Source of the DNA: Actinomadura craniellae
GTDB lineage: Bacteria > Actinomycetota > Actinomycetes > Streptosporangiales > Streptosporangiaceae
Length of the DNA stretch: 64,000 bases
Assembly (NCBI RefSeq): GCF_003289645.1
Contig: NZ_QLYX01000013.1
Location: forward strand, 62,001-126,000
Reading direction: 5' to 3'
Below the pieces are notes generated by a model. It saw nothing but the letters and a program-made list of their open reading frames with translations. It did no database searches and was not told the origin of the DNA. Shown here piece after piece: positions 7,556-16,594 of this stretch. How positions within the stretch are numbered: position 1 is the stretch's first letter; each line of letters begins with the position of its first letter. Position numbers and translations under genes: made by a program.

Positions 7556-10140
7556 GCGGGTCGCGCGCGGTGTTCCGGCTGGCCCGCAGGAACGTGTGGC
7601 GGGCCAAGGGCCGCAGCGCCCTGGCGCTCTGCATGATCGGCCTGCCGGTGCTGGCGATCGTGGCGCTGGCCGTCCTGTTCCGGACCCACGAATGGACGCC
7701 CGCCGAGGCGGCCCCCTACGAACTCGGCCGGGCCGACGCCCGGCTCGAGGGCTGGGGGAGCGGCCCGATCAAGCAGGACGCCGGCGCCACCTACAGCATC
7801 GTCGAGAACCGGGGCGACCCCCGGGACGAGCCGTGGACCACCGAGCGGGTCGGCCGGGAGGTGGCCGCCCGGTACGGGCCGGGGGCCCGGGTGCTGCCGG
7901 TGCTGGACGGCCCCCGGACCGCTGTCAAGACCCCGCGCGGCCGGCTGCTCGCGGAGGTGACACAGCTCGACCTGCGCGACCCGATGGCCCGCGGCATCCT
8001 GCGCGTCACCGCGGGCCGGCCGCCGGCCACCGCGGGCGAGGTGGCCGTCTCCGTGCCGCTGCGCACACGGGGGTTCGGGATCGGCACGACGATCGAGGTC
8101 GACCGCCAGGGCACCCGGAAACTGGTCGTCGGGCACGTCGAGGACCCCCGCGCCCCGGGGAGGGAACTCCTCCAGACCCTGCCGGGCGCGCTGCCGGGCG
8201 GCTCCGCGGGCCGGGCGACCTGGCTGGTCTCCACCGGACGCCCGGTGGGCTGGAACGACGTGCTGGCCTTCAACCGGATCGGGATCTCGGTGTTCTCCCG
8301 CGCGGTGGCCGAGGACCCGCCCCCCGCGGCCGAGGACGGCCTGACGCGCAACCGGGCCGAGCAGGCGGTGGTCGCCCTGGCCATCGCGATGATCATGCTG
8401 GAGGTCGTGCTGCTCGCCGGCCCGGCCTTCGCGGTGGGGTTGCGCCGGCAGCGCCGCAGGCTCGCCCTGGTCGCGGCCAACGGAGGGGACCGGCGCCGGC
8501 TGCGGACGGTCGTGCTCGCCGAGGGCTGCGTGGTCGGCGCCGCCGCCGCGGTCCTCGGAGCGGCGGCCGGGATCGGCCTGGCCGCGCTCGCCGTGCCGGT
8601 CGTCGAGCACTTCACGGACGTCGTACTGGGCCCCTTCGAGATCCCCTGGCGGCTCGTGGCGATCCCGATGGTCCTGGGCACGGCGAGCGGGCTGCTGGCC
8701 GCGTACCTGCCCGCCCGGCAGGCCGCCCGGATGGACGTCGTGGCCGCCCTGGCGGGCCGCCGCGACGGCGCCCGGGCCGTCCGCGGCAAGCCGGTCGCCG
8801 GGATCGCGCTCATCGTGGTCGGCGTGCTGGTGTGCGCCGGAGGAGCGGGCCCGCTGCGCGAGTACGGGCCGGCCGCCGGGGCGGTCGCGCTGATCCTGGG
8901 CGCGGTCCTCGCCGTCCCGTGGGCCGTGGCGCTGGCCGGGCGCGGCGCCGGGCCGCTGCCGCTGCCGCTGCGGCTGGCGGTTCGCGACGGTGCCCGCAAC
9001 CGCGGCCGGACGGCACCGGTGGTGGCCGCGATCCTGGCCGCGGTGGCGGGGCTGACCGTGCTCGCCATCGGCGGCGCGAGCGACTTCGCCCAGCGGCGCG
9101 CGGAGTACACCGACAAGCTGCCCCGGGGCTCCGCGCTGCTCCAGGTCGGTCCGGACGTCTCGCCCCAGGACGCCCGGGCGGCGCTCGCGGCGGAACTGCC
9201 GGGAGCGCCGGTGGGCACCGTGCGGACCGTGCGGGAGCAGTCGGCCGACTGCGCGGACTCCGCCACGGGATGCCTCCGCCTGGAACTCGGCGGCGCGTCA
9301 CCAGGGCGGTCGAACCTCCTGGAGTTCGTGGTGGGCGGGGTGGCCGAGGCCCGGTTCCTGCTCGGCCGCGAGGAGCCCGAGGTGACGGCCGCGCTCGCGG
9401 CGGGCCGGGCGGTGGTCTTCGGGGCCCGCCCGCTGCCCGGCGGGACCACCACCGTGTCCGTGTTCCGCACCGGCGGCGAGGAGGAGCGGTTGCTCCGGAA
9501 AGTGAAGATCCCCGCCCTCGGGGTCGCCGCGCAGGCTCCGGCCCGGGCCCTGCTCCCGCCCGAGACGGCACGGCGGCTGGGCGTGGAGACCGGCCTGTTC
9601 GGCTACTCGATAGACCGGGCCGAGCACCGGACGACCCCCGCGGAGGAGGCCCGGGTGGGCGAGCGGATGGCGGCGCTCGACGAGCACGGGCCGCCCTTCT
9701 ACGTGGAGCGGGGATTCACCGAGACCTTCGCCCTTCCGCTGCTGTTGCTCGGTGCGGTGGGCACGGTCCTGGCCTTCGGCGGCGCGCTGATCGCCACCGG
9801 GCTGTCGGCGGCCGACGCCCGGCCCGACCTGGTCACCCTGGCCGCGGTGGGCGCCCGCCCGCGCACCCGCCGGCTGCTGATGATGGGCCAGGCGGGCTTC
9901 GTCGCGGCGCTCGGCTGCTGGCTGGGCATCGCCGCCGGGCTGGTCCCCGGCGTTGCGGTGGCCGTGCCGTTGACGTCCGGAGGAGACACGTACGGGGCGG
10001 GGGAGCCGCACGGCGTCATCGTCGACGTCCCCTGGCAGTTGCTCGGCGTCCTCGGGGTGGCGGTGCCGCTCGCGGCGGCGCTGGTCGCGGGGCTGTTCAC
10101 CCGGTCCCGGCTGCCGCTCGTCCGCCGGGCCACCGGATAG
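7552..10140 (+). CDS. FtsX-type ABC transporter permease
   Basis: This 862-residue membrane protein pairs with the preceding ATPase. A membrane segment near residues 22-45 is followed by a large extracytoplasmic region. Three membrane segments then form a first FtsX-like unit (about residues 275-400, RQRRRLALVAANGGDRRRLR). A second set with a similar segment (DLVTLAAVGARPRTRRLLMM) forms a C-terminal FtsX unit (about 730-855). This duplicated layout is common in actinobacterial exporters. A 13-bp hairpin follows the stop. Confidence 0.9.
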   Translation: MSGSRAVFRLARRNVWRAKGRSALALCMIGLPVLAIVALAVLFRTHEWTPAEAAPYELGRADARLEGWGSGPIKQDAGATYSIVENRGDPRDEPWTTERVGREVAARYGPGARVLPVLDGPRTAVKTPRGRLLAEVTQLDLRDPMARGILRVTAGRPPATAGEVAVSVPLRTRGFGIGTTIEVDRQGTRKLVVGHVEDPRAPGRELLQTLPGALPGGSAGRATWLVSTGRPVGWNDVLAFNRIGISVFSRAVAEDPPPAAEDGLTRNRAEQAVVALAIAMIMLEVVLLAGPAFAVGLRRQRRRLALVAANGGDRRRLRTVVLAEGCVVGAAAAVLGAAAGIGLAALAVPVVEHFTDVVLGPFEIPWRLVAIPMVLGTASGLLAAYLPARQAARMDVVAALAGRRDGARAVRGKPVAGIALIVVGVLVCAGGAGPLREYGPAAGAVALILGAVLAVPWAVALAGRGAGPLPLPLRLAVRDGARNRGRTAPVVAAILAAVAGLTVLAIGGASDFAQRRAEYTDKLPRGSALLQVGPDVSPQDARAALAAELPGAPVGTVRTVREQSADCADSATGCLRLELGGASPGRSNLLEFVVGGVAEARFLLGREEPEVTAALAAGRAVVFGARPLPGGTTTVSVFRTGGEEERLLRKVKIPALGVAAQAPARALLPPETARRLGVETGLFGYSIDRAEHRTTPAEEARVGERMAALDEHGPPFYVERGFTETFALPLLLLGAVGTVLAFGGALIATGLSAADARPDLVTLAAVGARPRTRRLLMMGQAGFVAALGCWLGIAAGLVPGVAVAVPLTSGGDTYGAGEPHGVIVDVPWQLLGVLGVAVPLAAALVAGLFTRSRLPLVRRATG

Positions 10141-10151
10141 GCGCTGCCGGG

Positions 10152-10184
10152 CGCACTCCGGATCCGGCGGCGATCCGGAGTGCG
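10152..10184 (+). terminator. Hairpin terminator after the PadR-ABC operon
   Basis: CGCACTCCGGATC (10152-10164) pairs perfectly with its complement at 10172-10184 around a 7-nt loop. There is no T-tract, which is common for actinomycete terminators. Confidence 0.7.
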
Positions 10185-10292
10185 TCGAGCCGTGCCCGGA
10201 GGGCGACTAGACTCGTATCCCGGGGCGAGGGCACGAGGGGGTGTGTCTCGCGATCTGACCCGAACATCCGCACCGTTCAAAGGGACTCTTCC

Positions 10293-11885
10293 TTGAGTAA
10301 GCCTGTCGTCCTGGTCGCAGAAGAACTGTCACCCGCCGGCATCGCGGTCCTCGAAGCCGACTTCGAGGTGCGCCACGTCAACGGCGCCGACCGCGCCGCG
10401 CTGCTGCCGGCCGTCGCCGACGTCGACGCGCTGATCGTCCGCAGCGCCACCAAGGTCACCGCCGAGGTGTTCGAGCACGCCCGCAAGCTGCGCGTGGTCG
10501 CCCGCGCCGGGGTGGGGCTGGACAACGTCGACGTCGAGGCCGCCACCAAGGCCGGCGTCATGGTCGTGAACGCGCCGACCTCCAACATCGTCACCGCCGC
10601 CGAGCACGCCATCGCGCTGCTGCTGGCCACCGCGCGGAACGTGCCACAGGGCCACTCCGCGCTCAAGCAGGGCGAGTGGAAGCGCTCCAAGTACACCGGC
10701 GTCGAGCTGCAGGGCAAGACCGTCGGCGTGCTCGGCCTCGGCCGGATCGGCGTGCTCGTCGCGCAGCGGCTGGCCGCCTTCGACATGGACGTGATCGCCT
10801 ACGACCCGTACGTCCAGGCGGCCCGCGCGGCGCAGCTCGGCGTGAAGCTCGTCCCGCTGGAGGAGCTGCTGCGGGAGAGTGACTTCATCACCGTGCACCT
10901 GCCCAAGACGGCCGAGACGCTCGGCCTCATCGGCGACCGCGAGCTGCAGCAGGTCAAGCCCAGCGTCCGGATCGTCAACGCCGCCCGCGGCGGCATCGTC
11001 GACGAGGCCGCGCTGGACCTGGCGCTCAAGGACGGCCGGGTGGCCGGGGCCGGCATCGACGTGTTCACCACCGAGCCGTGCACCGAGAGCCCGCTGTTCC
11101 ACCACGACAACGTGGTGGTCACCCCGCACCTGGGCGCCAGCACCCACGAGGCGCAGGAGAAGGCCGGCACCCAGGTCGCGCGTTCGGTGAAGCTGGCGCT
11201 GTCGGGCGAGTTCGTGCCCGACGCGGTCAACGTCCAGGGCGGCGCGGTCGCCGAGGACGTCAAGCCGGGGCTGCCGCTGGCCGAGAAGCTGGGCCGCATC
11301 TTCACCGCGCTGGCCGGCGGGGTGCCGGTCCGGCTGGAAGTGATCGTCCGTGGCGAGATCACCGGTCACGACGTCAAGGTCCTCGAGCTCGCCGCGCTCA
11401 AGGGCGTGTTCCTCGACGTGGTCGAGGAGGCCGTGACCTTCGTCAACGCGCCGCTGCTGGCCCGTGACCGGGGCGTCGAGGTGACGCTCACGACCAGCGA
11501 GGACAGCCCCGACTGGCGCAATGTGGTGCAGGTCAAGGGCACCATGGCCGACGGCGCCGTGGTCTCGATCTCCGGCACGCTCACCGGGCCCAAGCAGATC
11601 GAGCGCATCGTCGAGGTGAACGGCTACCAGATGGAGCTGGTGCCCGCCGCGCACATGGCGTTCTTCGGCTACGTCGACCGGCCCGGCGTGGTCGGCATCG
11701 TCGGCAAGCTGCTGGGCGACCTCGGCATCAACATCGCGGGCATGCAGGTGGGCCGGGACGCCAAGGGCGGCAGGGCGCTCACCGCGCTGACCGTCGACTC
11801 GGCCATCACCCCCGACGTGCTCGACCAGATCGTCGGGGCGATCGGCGCCGAGGTCGGCCGCCGCGTCGACCTCGCCGACGACTGA
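10293..11885 (+). CDS. serA: D-3-phosphoglycerate dehydrogenase, long form
   Basis: This enzyme oxidises 3-phosphoglycerate with NAD, the first step of serine synthesis. The 530-residue product is the long actinobacterial form: a catalytic/NAD-binding unit (GVLGLGRIGVLVAQRL near residue 148, AARGGIVDEAAL, TPHLGASTHEAQ with the catalytic His), an intervening ASB domain (about 320-450), and a C-terminal ACT domain (VDRPGVVGIVGKLLGDLGINIAGMQ split over about 465-490) for serine feedback. The TTG start at 10293 has AAAGGG 8 nt upstream. A partial TCTCG-N5-TGA motif lies at 10246-10258, weaker than at the BCAA genes. Confidence 0.96.
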   Translation: MSKPVVLVAEELSPAGIAVLEADFEVRHVNGADRAALLPAVADVDALIVRSATKVTAEVFEHARKLRVVARAGVGLDNVDVEAATKAGVMVVNAPTSNIVTAAEHAIALLLATARNVPQGHSALKQGEWKRSKYTGVELQGKTVGVLGLGRIGVLVAQRLAAFDMDVIAYDPYVQAARAAQLGVKLVPLEELLRESDFITVHLPKTAETLGLIGDRELQQVKPSVRIVNAARGGIVDEAALDLALKDGRVAGAGIDVFTTEPCTESPLFHHDNVVVTPHLGASTHEAQEKAGTQVARSVKLALSGEFVPDAVNVQGGAVAEDVKPGLPLAEKLGRIFTALAGGVPVRLEVIVRGEITGHDVKVLELAALKGVFLDVVEEAVTFVNAPLLARDRGVEVTLTTSEDSPDWRNVVQVKGTMADGAVVSISGTLTGPKQIERIVEVNGYQMELVPAAHMAFFGYVDRPGVVGIVGKLLGDLGINIAGMQVGRDAKGGRALTALTVDSAITPDVLDQIVGAIGAEVGRRVDLADD

Positions 11886-11900
11886 GCGAAGCCGCTCGCT

Positions 11901-11936
11901 GCGCCCCGGTCTCCGGAGAGATCGGGGCGCGTTTGT
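11901..11936 (+). terminator. serA terminator
   Basis: GCGCCCCG (11901-11908) pairs with CGGGGCGC (11923-11930), with inner TCTCC/GGAGA pairing, and is followed by GTTTGT. Confidence 0.75.
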
Positions 11937-12112
11937 CTCGACATGTGAGAAGGGTGCTCAAAAAACGAGACGGATGTCCTACGATGGGCGGCCATGAGCA
12001 CCCCGGACCCCCAGGAAGAGGCCGCCAAGGCCCTGCAGACCGCGCTCGACCGCCGAGACGGCGGCGGCCCGCGATAGTCTCAGAAGCCGAGAAGGCCGCT
12101 CAACAGCTGAGA
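11936..12112. promoter_or_regulatory. Three TCTCG-N5-TGAGA-like operators and a promoter upstream of leuB
   Basis: Three dyads related to the ilvB and cimA operators lie here: TCTCG-ACATG-TGAGA (11936-11950), TCTCA-GAAGC-CGAGA (12078-12092) and GCTCA-ACAGC-TGAGA (12098-12112). The last two are exactly 20 bp apart, two helical turns, so proteins could bind on the same DNA face. A -10 box TACGAT (11980-11985) between the first and second would begin a transcript at about 11992. Confidence 0.55.
11994..12077 (+). CDS. Possible leaderless micro-ORF upstream of leuB
   Basis: A 27-residue frame (begins MSTPDPQEEAAKAL, ends RRDGGGPR) starts 8 nt after the TACGAT -10 box, so it could be translated leaderless. 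It contains only two Leu codons and no Ile or Val, so it does not look like a BCAA attenuator leader. No terminator hairpin with a T-tract separates it from leuB. It could be a regulatory upstream ORF or chance. Confidence 0.35.
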   Translation: MSTPDPQEEAAKALQTALDRRDGGGPR

Positions 12113-12133
12113 CGTTTGGACTAAGGTTCACCC

Positions 12134-13189
12134 ATGGCATCCCGCACTATCCGCCTCGCCGTCGTGGCCGGTGACGGCATCGGCCCCGAGGTCGTCGCCG
12201 AGGGCCTGAAGGTCCTCGACGCCGTCGCCCCCGCCCACGACCTGGCGATCGAGCAGGCGACGTACGACCTGGGCGCCGCCCGCTGGCACCGCACCGGCGA
12301 GGTCCTGCCCGACTCGGTGCTGGCGGAACTGCGCGGGCAGGACGTCATCCTGCTCGGCGCCGTCGGCGACCCCACCGTGCCGAGCGGGGTGCTGGAGCGC
12401 GGGCTGCTGCTGCGGCTGCGGTTCGAACTCGACCACTACGTTAACCTGCGCCCGGTGAAGCTGTACCCGGGCGTGACCACCCCGCTGGCGGGCGCCACCC
12501 CCGACGACATCGACATGATCGTCGTCCGTGAGGGCACCGAGGGCCCCTACACCGGGGTCGGCGGCGTGCTGCGCAAGGGCACCCCGCACGAGGTCGCCAC
12601 CCAGGAGAGCGTCAACACCGCGTTCGGCGTCGAGCGCGTCATCCGGTACGCCTTCGAGCAGGCGCAGGCCCGGCCGCGCCGGAAGCTCACCCTGGTGCAC
12701 AAGGACAACGTGCTGACCTTCGCCGGCGACCTCTACCAGCGCACCCTGCGGCGGGTCGCCGAGGAGTACCCCGACGTCACCGTCGACTACTGCCACGTCG
12801 ACGCGGCCACCATGTTCTTCGTCAACCAGCCGCAGCGCTTCGACGTGATCGTCACCGACAACCTGTTCGGCGACATCATCACCGACATCGGCGCGGCCAT
12901 CGCGGGCGGCATCGGGCTGGCCGCCTCCGGCAACGTCAACCCCGACCGCACCGCCCCCTCGATGTTCGAGCCGGTGCACGGCAGCGCCCCCGACATCGCC
13001 GGGCAGGGCAAGGCCGACCCGACCGCCACGATCCTGTCCGTCGCCATGCTGCTCGACCACGTCGGGCTCGCCGAGGCGGCCCGCCGGGTCGAGCAGGCGG
13101 TCTCCGCCGACCTGGCCGAGCGCGCCGGCGCGCCGGCCCGCTCCACCGCCGAGATCGGTGACGCCATCGCCAAGCGAGTAGTCGGCTAG
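12134..13189 (+). CDS. leuB: 3-isopropylmalate dehydrogenase
   Basis: This enzyme oxidatively decarboxylates 3-isopropylmalate to 2-oxoisocaproate in leucine synthesis. In bacteria using citramalate synthase it can also act on 3-methylmalate, feeding isoleucine. The 351-residue product shows the metal and NAD sites [20 protein letters not shown] and [18 protein letters not shown], and the substrate-loop arginines around [22 protein letters not shown] 12134 has AAGG 7 nt upstream. Three putative operators precede it, and a strong terminator follows. Confidence 0.96.
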   Translation: MASRTIRLAVVAGDGIGPEVVAEGLKVLDAVAPAHDLAIEQATYDLGAARWHRTGEVLPDSVLAELRGQDVILLGAVGDPTVPSGVLERGLLLRLRFELDHYVNLRPVKLYPGVTTPLAGATPDDIDMIVVREGTEGPYTGVGGVLRKGTPHEVATQESVNTAFGVERVIRYAFEQAQARPRRKLTLVHKDNVLTFAGDLYQRTLRRVAEEYPDVTVDYCHVDAATMFFVNQPQRFDVIVTDNLFGDIITDIGAAIAGGIGLAASGNVNPDRTAPSMFEPVHGSAPDIAGQGKADPTATILSVAMLLDHVGLAEAARRVEQAVSADLAERAGAPARSTAEIGDAIAKRVVG

Positions 13190-13205
13190 GCGCGCGCGGA
13201 AACGT

Positions 13206-13240
13206 GACCGGGCGCGCCCTTCGGGTGCGCCCGGTCTTTC
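13206..13240 (+). terminator. leuB terminator
   Basis: GACCGGGCGC (13206-13215) pairs perfectly with GCGCCCGGTC (13227-13236), with an inner CCC/GGG pair, followed by TTTC. Confidence 0.8.
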
Positions 13241-13335
13241 GTGTGCACCCGACCCCTGGTGATGAAGGACGACAATAGGGATACCGGCTGACGGCGAAGG
13301 GGCCGGGCCGCATGATCCGGGAGAGGATCCGCACA

Positions 13336-14448
13336 ATGAGCAGCACCCTGGACTTCGACATCGAACTCTCCGCCCGGCGCGTGCCGGCGGCCGAGCGCGA
13401 GGCGATCCTGGCGAACCCCGGCTGGGGCCAGCACTTCACGGATCACATGATCGCGATCAGCTACTCGCCCGACCGCGGCTGGCACGACGCGAAACTCCAG
13501 CCCTACGGGCCGATCCCGCTCGACCCGTCCTCGCAGGTCCTGCACTACGCGCAGGAGATCTTCGAGGGCATGAAGGCCTACCTTCAGCCCGACGGGACGC
13601 TGGTGATGTTCCGCCCCCGGATGAACGCGGCCCGGTTCAACCGGTCGGCCGAGCGGATGGCGATGCCGACCCTGCCCGAGGAGGTCTTCGTCCGGGCGCT
13701 GGAACTGCTGGTCGGCGCCGACCGCGACTGGGTGCCGACGCAGGAGGGCCACAGCCTCTACCTGCGGCCGTTCATGATCGCCACCAGCCGGGCGCTCGGG
13801 GTGCAGCGCCCGTCGCAGGAGTACCTGTTCCTGGTGATCGCCTCCCCGTCCGGCTCGTACTACTCCGGCGGGATCAAGCCGGTCACCGTGTGGGCGTCCG
13901 ACGACTACACCCGGGCCGCTCCGGGCGGTACCGGCGAGGCCAAGTGCGGCGGCAACTACGCGGCCTCCTTCGTCGCCCAGGCCCAGGCCCTGGAGGCCGG
14001 CTGCGACCAGGTGGTCTGGCTCGACGCCGCCGAGCGCCGGTGGGTCGAGGAGGTCGGCTCGATGAACCTGTTCTTCGTGCACGGCAGCGGGGCGCAGGCC
14101 CGGCTGATGACGCCCGCGCTGACCGGGACGCTGCTGCCCGGGGTGACCCGCGACTCGCTGCTCAAGCTCGCCCCCGACCTCGGCCTCCCGGTGGAGGAGG
14201 GGCGCATCTCGATCGACGAGTGGGAGCGCGCCTGCGCCGACGGCGAGATCACCGAGGTGTTCGGCTGCGGCACCGCCGCGATCATCAGCCCGGTCGGCGG
14301 GGTGAAGGGCGCCGGCGGTCGCGCGTGGACGATCGGCGACGGCGAGCCCGGCCCGGTCTCGATGCGGCTGCGCGAGGAACTGATCGGCATCCAGTACGGC
14401 ACCCGCCCGGACCCCTACGGCTGGATCCACGAGATCACCTCGGACTGA
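13336..14448 (+). CDS. ilvE: Branched-chain amino acid aminotransferase
   Basis: This PLP enzyme makes the final transamination to Leu, Ile and Val and starts their catabolism. The 370-residue class IV aminotransferase carries the PLP-lysine segment EAKCGGNYAASFVAQ near residue 200, and EVGSMNLFFVHG and EVFGCGTAAIISPVGG. ATG 13336 was chosen: GAGAGGA lies 8 nt upstream and the family sequence begins MSSTLDFDIEL. ATG 13312 is in frame but adds eight unsupported residues. It lies between leuB and cimA. Confidence 0.96.
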   Translation: MSSTLDFDIELSARRVPAAEREAILANPGWGQHFTDHMIAISYSPDRGWHDAKLQPYGPIPLDPSSQVLHYAQEIFEGMKAYLQPDGTLVMFRPRMNAARFNRSAERMAMPTLPEEVFVRALELLVGADRDWVPTQEGHSLYLRPFMIATSRALGVQRPSQEYLFLVIASPSGSYYSGGIKPVTVWASDDYTRAAPGGTGEAKCGGNYAASFVAQAQALEAGCDQVVWLDAAERRWVEEVGSMNLFFVHGSGAQARLMTPALTGTLLPGVTRDSLLKLAPDLGLPVEEGRISIDEWERACADGEITEVFGCGTAAIISPVGGVKGAGGRAWTIGDGEPGPVSMRLREELIGIQYGTRPDPYGWIHEITSD

Positions 14449-14454
14449 TCCACG

Positions 14455-14484
14455 GGCCGCGGGACCGTGGTCGGTCCCGCGGCC
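14455..14484 (+). terminator. ilvE terminator
   Basis: GGCCGCGGGACC (14455-14466) pairs perfectly with its complement at 14473-14484 around a 6-nt loop. It ends 1 bp before the putative cimA operator. Confidence 0.75.
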
Positions 14485-14485
14485 A

Positions 14486-14534
14486 TCTCGGATGCTGAGA
14501 CAGATGTGACCACAAGATGAGCGTGTGGCAGACT
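14486..14534 (+). promoter_or_regulatory. cimA leader operator and promoter
   Basis: TCTCGGATGCTGAGACA (14486-14502) matches the ilvB copy at 16 of 17 positions. It abuts a likely promoter: TGTGAC (14505-14510), an 18-bp spacer and CAGACT (14529-14534). This would start transcription near 14541, at or just before the leader-peptide ATG. Confidence 0.6.
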
Positions 14535-14544
14535 GGCTCGCATC

Positions 14545-14589
14545 ATGCGCCACAGCCTGCTCATTATCGGCTGGCGCGCCGGTAGCTAA
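14545..14589 (+). CDS. cimA leader peptide (BCAA attenuator)
   Basis: This 14-residue frame encodes MRHSLLIIGWRAGS, with consecutive codons Leu-Leu-Ile-Ile. Its last codons form one arm of a 9-bp hairpin, and a near-perfect T-tailed terminator follows before cimA. The layout copies the ilvB leader (1835-1870). Low charged tRNA-Ile or tRNA-Leu would stall translation here and favour read-through into citramalate synthase. The call rests on codon content and structure, not homology. Confidence 0.8.
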   Translation: MRHSLLIIGWRAGS

Positions 14590-14640
14590 GGGACACCGCC
14601 GGCGCGCAGACCTCTCACGTCCGTGAGGGGTCTTTTTGTT
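14574..14640 (+). terminator. cimA attenuator: leader-stop hairpin plus intrinsic terminator
   Basis: GCGCGCCGG (14574-14582) pairs perfectly with CCGGCGCGC (14599-14607) over the leader stop. The next base begins the terminator: AGACCTCTCACG (14608-14619) pairs with CGTGAGGGGTCT (14622-14633) with a single G-T wobble, followed by TTTTTGTTT. Confidence 0.85.
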
Positions 14641-14689
14641 TGCCCGGCGCGCCCGGTCGCCACCCACCCGACACGAACAGGGGAGCTCG

Positions 14690-16267
14690 ATGCTCGACGA
14701 CGGTTTCCACGTCTATGACACGACGCTGCGCGACGGGGCCCAGCAGGAGGGGCTCAACCTCTCCGTCGGCGACAAGCTGGCCATCGCCCGGCACCTCGAC
14801 GACCTGGGCGTCGGGTTCATCGAGGGCGGCTGGCCCGGAGCCAACCCCAACGACACCGAGTTCTTCCGGCGGGCTCGCACCGAGCTCGACCTGAAGCACG
14901 CGCAGCTCACCGCGTTCGGCGCGACCCGCCGGGCCGGGATGAAGGCCGCGGACGACCCTCTGGTGGCCGCGCTGCGCGAATCCGGCGCGCCGGTCGTGAC
15001 CCTTGTCGCCAAGAGCCACGACCGGCACGTCGAACTGGCCCTCCGCACGACGTTGGCAGAGAACCTCGCGATGATCCGCGACACGGTCTCCCACCTGCGT
15101 GCGGAGGGCCAACGGGTCTTCCTGGACGCCGAGCACTTCTTCGACGGCTTCAAGGCCAACCGGGCGTACGCGCTGGAGGTCGTCCGCACCGCCGCCGAGG
15201 CCGGGGCCGACGTGGTGGCGCTCTGCGACACCAACGGCGGCATGCTGCCCGACGAGCTCGCCGAGGTCGTCCACGAGGTGGTGTCGGCCGGGGCGCGGGC
15301 CGGCATCCACTGCCACGACGACTCGGGCTGCGCGGTGGCCAACACCCTGGCCGCCGTCAGGGCGGGCGCCACCCACGTCCAGGGCTGCGCCAACGGCTAC
15401 GGCGAGCGCAGCGGCAACGCCAATCTCTTCACCGTCGTGGCGAACCTCCAGCTCAAGCGGGGGATGCGGGTGGTGACCGACCCGCAGCTCGCCGAGATGA
15501 CCCGGATCGCGCACGCGGTCTCCGAGGTCACCAACATCACGCCCGGCCCGCAGCAGCCGTACGTGGGGGTCTCGGCCTTCGCGCACAAGGCCGGGCTGCA
15601 CGCCTCCGCGGTCAAGGTCGACCCCGACCTTTACCAGCACATCGACCCCGCCCAGGTGGGCAACGACATGCGGATGCTCATCTCCAGCATGGCCGGCCGC
15701 GCCTCGGTGGAGCTCAAGGGCCGGGAGCTGGGCTACGACCTGTCCGGCGAGAAGGCCAAGCAGGTGGTGGACCGGGTCAAGGACCTGGAGGCCGAGGGCT
15801 ACACCTTCGAGGCCGCCGACGCCTCGTTCGAACTGCTGCTGCGCGAGGAGCTGACCGGGGTCCGGCAGCGGCACTTCGAGGTGGAGTCCTGGCGCACCAT
15901 CGTCGAGCGCCGTCCCGACGGGACGATGGTCAGCGAGGCCACGGTCAAGCTGCACGCGAAGGGCGAGCGGATCGTCGCCACCGGTGAGGGCAACGGCCCG
16001 GTCAACGCGCTCGACCGGGCGCTGCGGATCGCGCTGGAACGGCTCTACCCCGAGCTCGCCCGGCTGGAACTGGTCGACTACAAGGTCCGCATCCTGGCTG
16101 GGACGCACGGCACCGACGCGCGCACCCGGGTGCTGGTCGAGTCCAGCGACGGTCAGGGGGAGTGGGGCACGGTCGGGGTCGAGGACAACGTGATCGCCGC
16201 GTCCTGGCAGGCCCTGGAGGAGGCCGTCACCTACTGCCTGCTGCACGCCGGATACGAGGTCGGCTGA
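14690..16267 (+). CDS. cimA: (R)-citramalate synthase
   Basis: This enzyme condenses pyruvate and acetyl-CoA to (R)-citramalate, a threonine-independent route to 2-oxobutyrate and isoleucine. The 525-residue product has the HMGL/LeuA TIM barrel, with the diagnostic YDTTLRDGAQQEG near residue 9, the metal-binding HCHDDSGCAVANTLAAV segment (actual text IHCHDDSGC) near residue 205 and NGYGERSGNANL. A C-terminal LeuA-type regulatory domain (about 385-515) would sense isoleucine. The DTTLRDGAQQEG form separates CimA from LeuA, but substrate specificity remains a family inference. ATG 14690 has AGGGGAG 4 nt upstream. An attenuator leader precedes it. Confidence 0.93.
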   Translation: MLDDGFHVYDTTLRDGAQQEGLNLSVGDKLAIARHLDDLGVGFIEGGWPGANPNDTEFFRRARTELDLKHAQLTAFGATRRAGMKAADDPLVAALRESGAPVVTLVAKSHDRHVELALRTTLAENLAMIRDTVSHLRAEGQRVFLDAEHFFDGFKANRAYALEVVRTAAEAGADVVALCDTNGGMLPDELAEVVHEVVSAGARAGIHCHDDSGCAVANTLAAVRAGATHVQGCANGYGERSGNANLFTVVANLQLKRGMRVVTDPQLAEMTRIAHAVSEVTNITPGPQQPYVGVSAFAHKAGLHASAVKVDPDLYQHIDPAQVGNDMRMLISSMAGRASVELKGRELGYDLSGEKAKQVVDRVKDLEAEGYTFEAADASFELLLREELTGVRQRHFEVESWRTIVERRPDGTMVSEATVKLHAKGERIVATGEGNGPVNALDRALRIALERLYPELARLELVDYKVRILAGTHGTDARTRVLVESSDGQGEWGTVGVEDNVIAASWQALEEAVTYCLLHAGYEVG

Positions 16268-16305
16268 ACGGGAATCCCCGGGCCCGCGCGGGCATTGATC
16301 CCGAC

Positions 16306-16590
16306 ATGAGTCGAGAGATCACCAACAACGCCGCGGAGAACCGGTTCGAGATCCGGGTGGACGGCGCGCTCGCCGGGTTCGCCGAGTACCGGGTGCGCCC
16401 CGGCAACCGGGTCGTGTTCACCCACACCGAGGTGGACGGCGCGTACGAGGGCAAGGGGGTCGGCAGCGCGCTGGCCCGCGGCGCCCTCGACGCGGTGCGC
16501 GCGGACGGCGGGAAGGTGACGCCCCTGTGCCCGTTCATCAAGTCCTACATGGACCGGCATCCCGAGTACGCCGACCTGCTCGGGGACTGA
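16306..16590 (+). CDS. Small GNAT-type acetyltransferase (NATD1/YjdJ-like)
   Basis: This 94-residue protein is a minimal N-acetyltransferase fold. The acetyl-CoA loop reads YEGKGVGSALARGALDAVR and the family signature KVTPLCPFIKSYMDRHPEY is complete. The natural substrate of this widespread family is not known. ATG 16306 follows cimA by 38 bp without an obvious ribosome site, so it may be co-transcribed. A strong hairpin separates it from the convergent gene. Confidence 0.88.
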   Translation: MSREITNNAAENRFEIRVDGALAGFAEYRVRPGNRVVFTHTEVDGAYEGKGVGSALARGALDAVRADGGKVTPLCPFIKSYMDRHPEYADLLGD

Positions 16591-16594
16591 CCCC

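Noticed and set aside
7512-10292. Upstream in-frame extension of serA through the permease gene
   Set aside because: The translation is Arg/Pro/Gly-rich shadow of the permease. SerA family sequence begins at TTG 10293 behind a ribosome site and after a 13-bp terminator.
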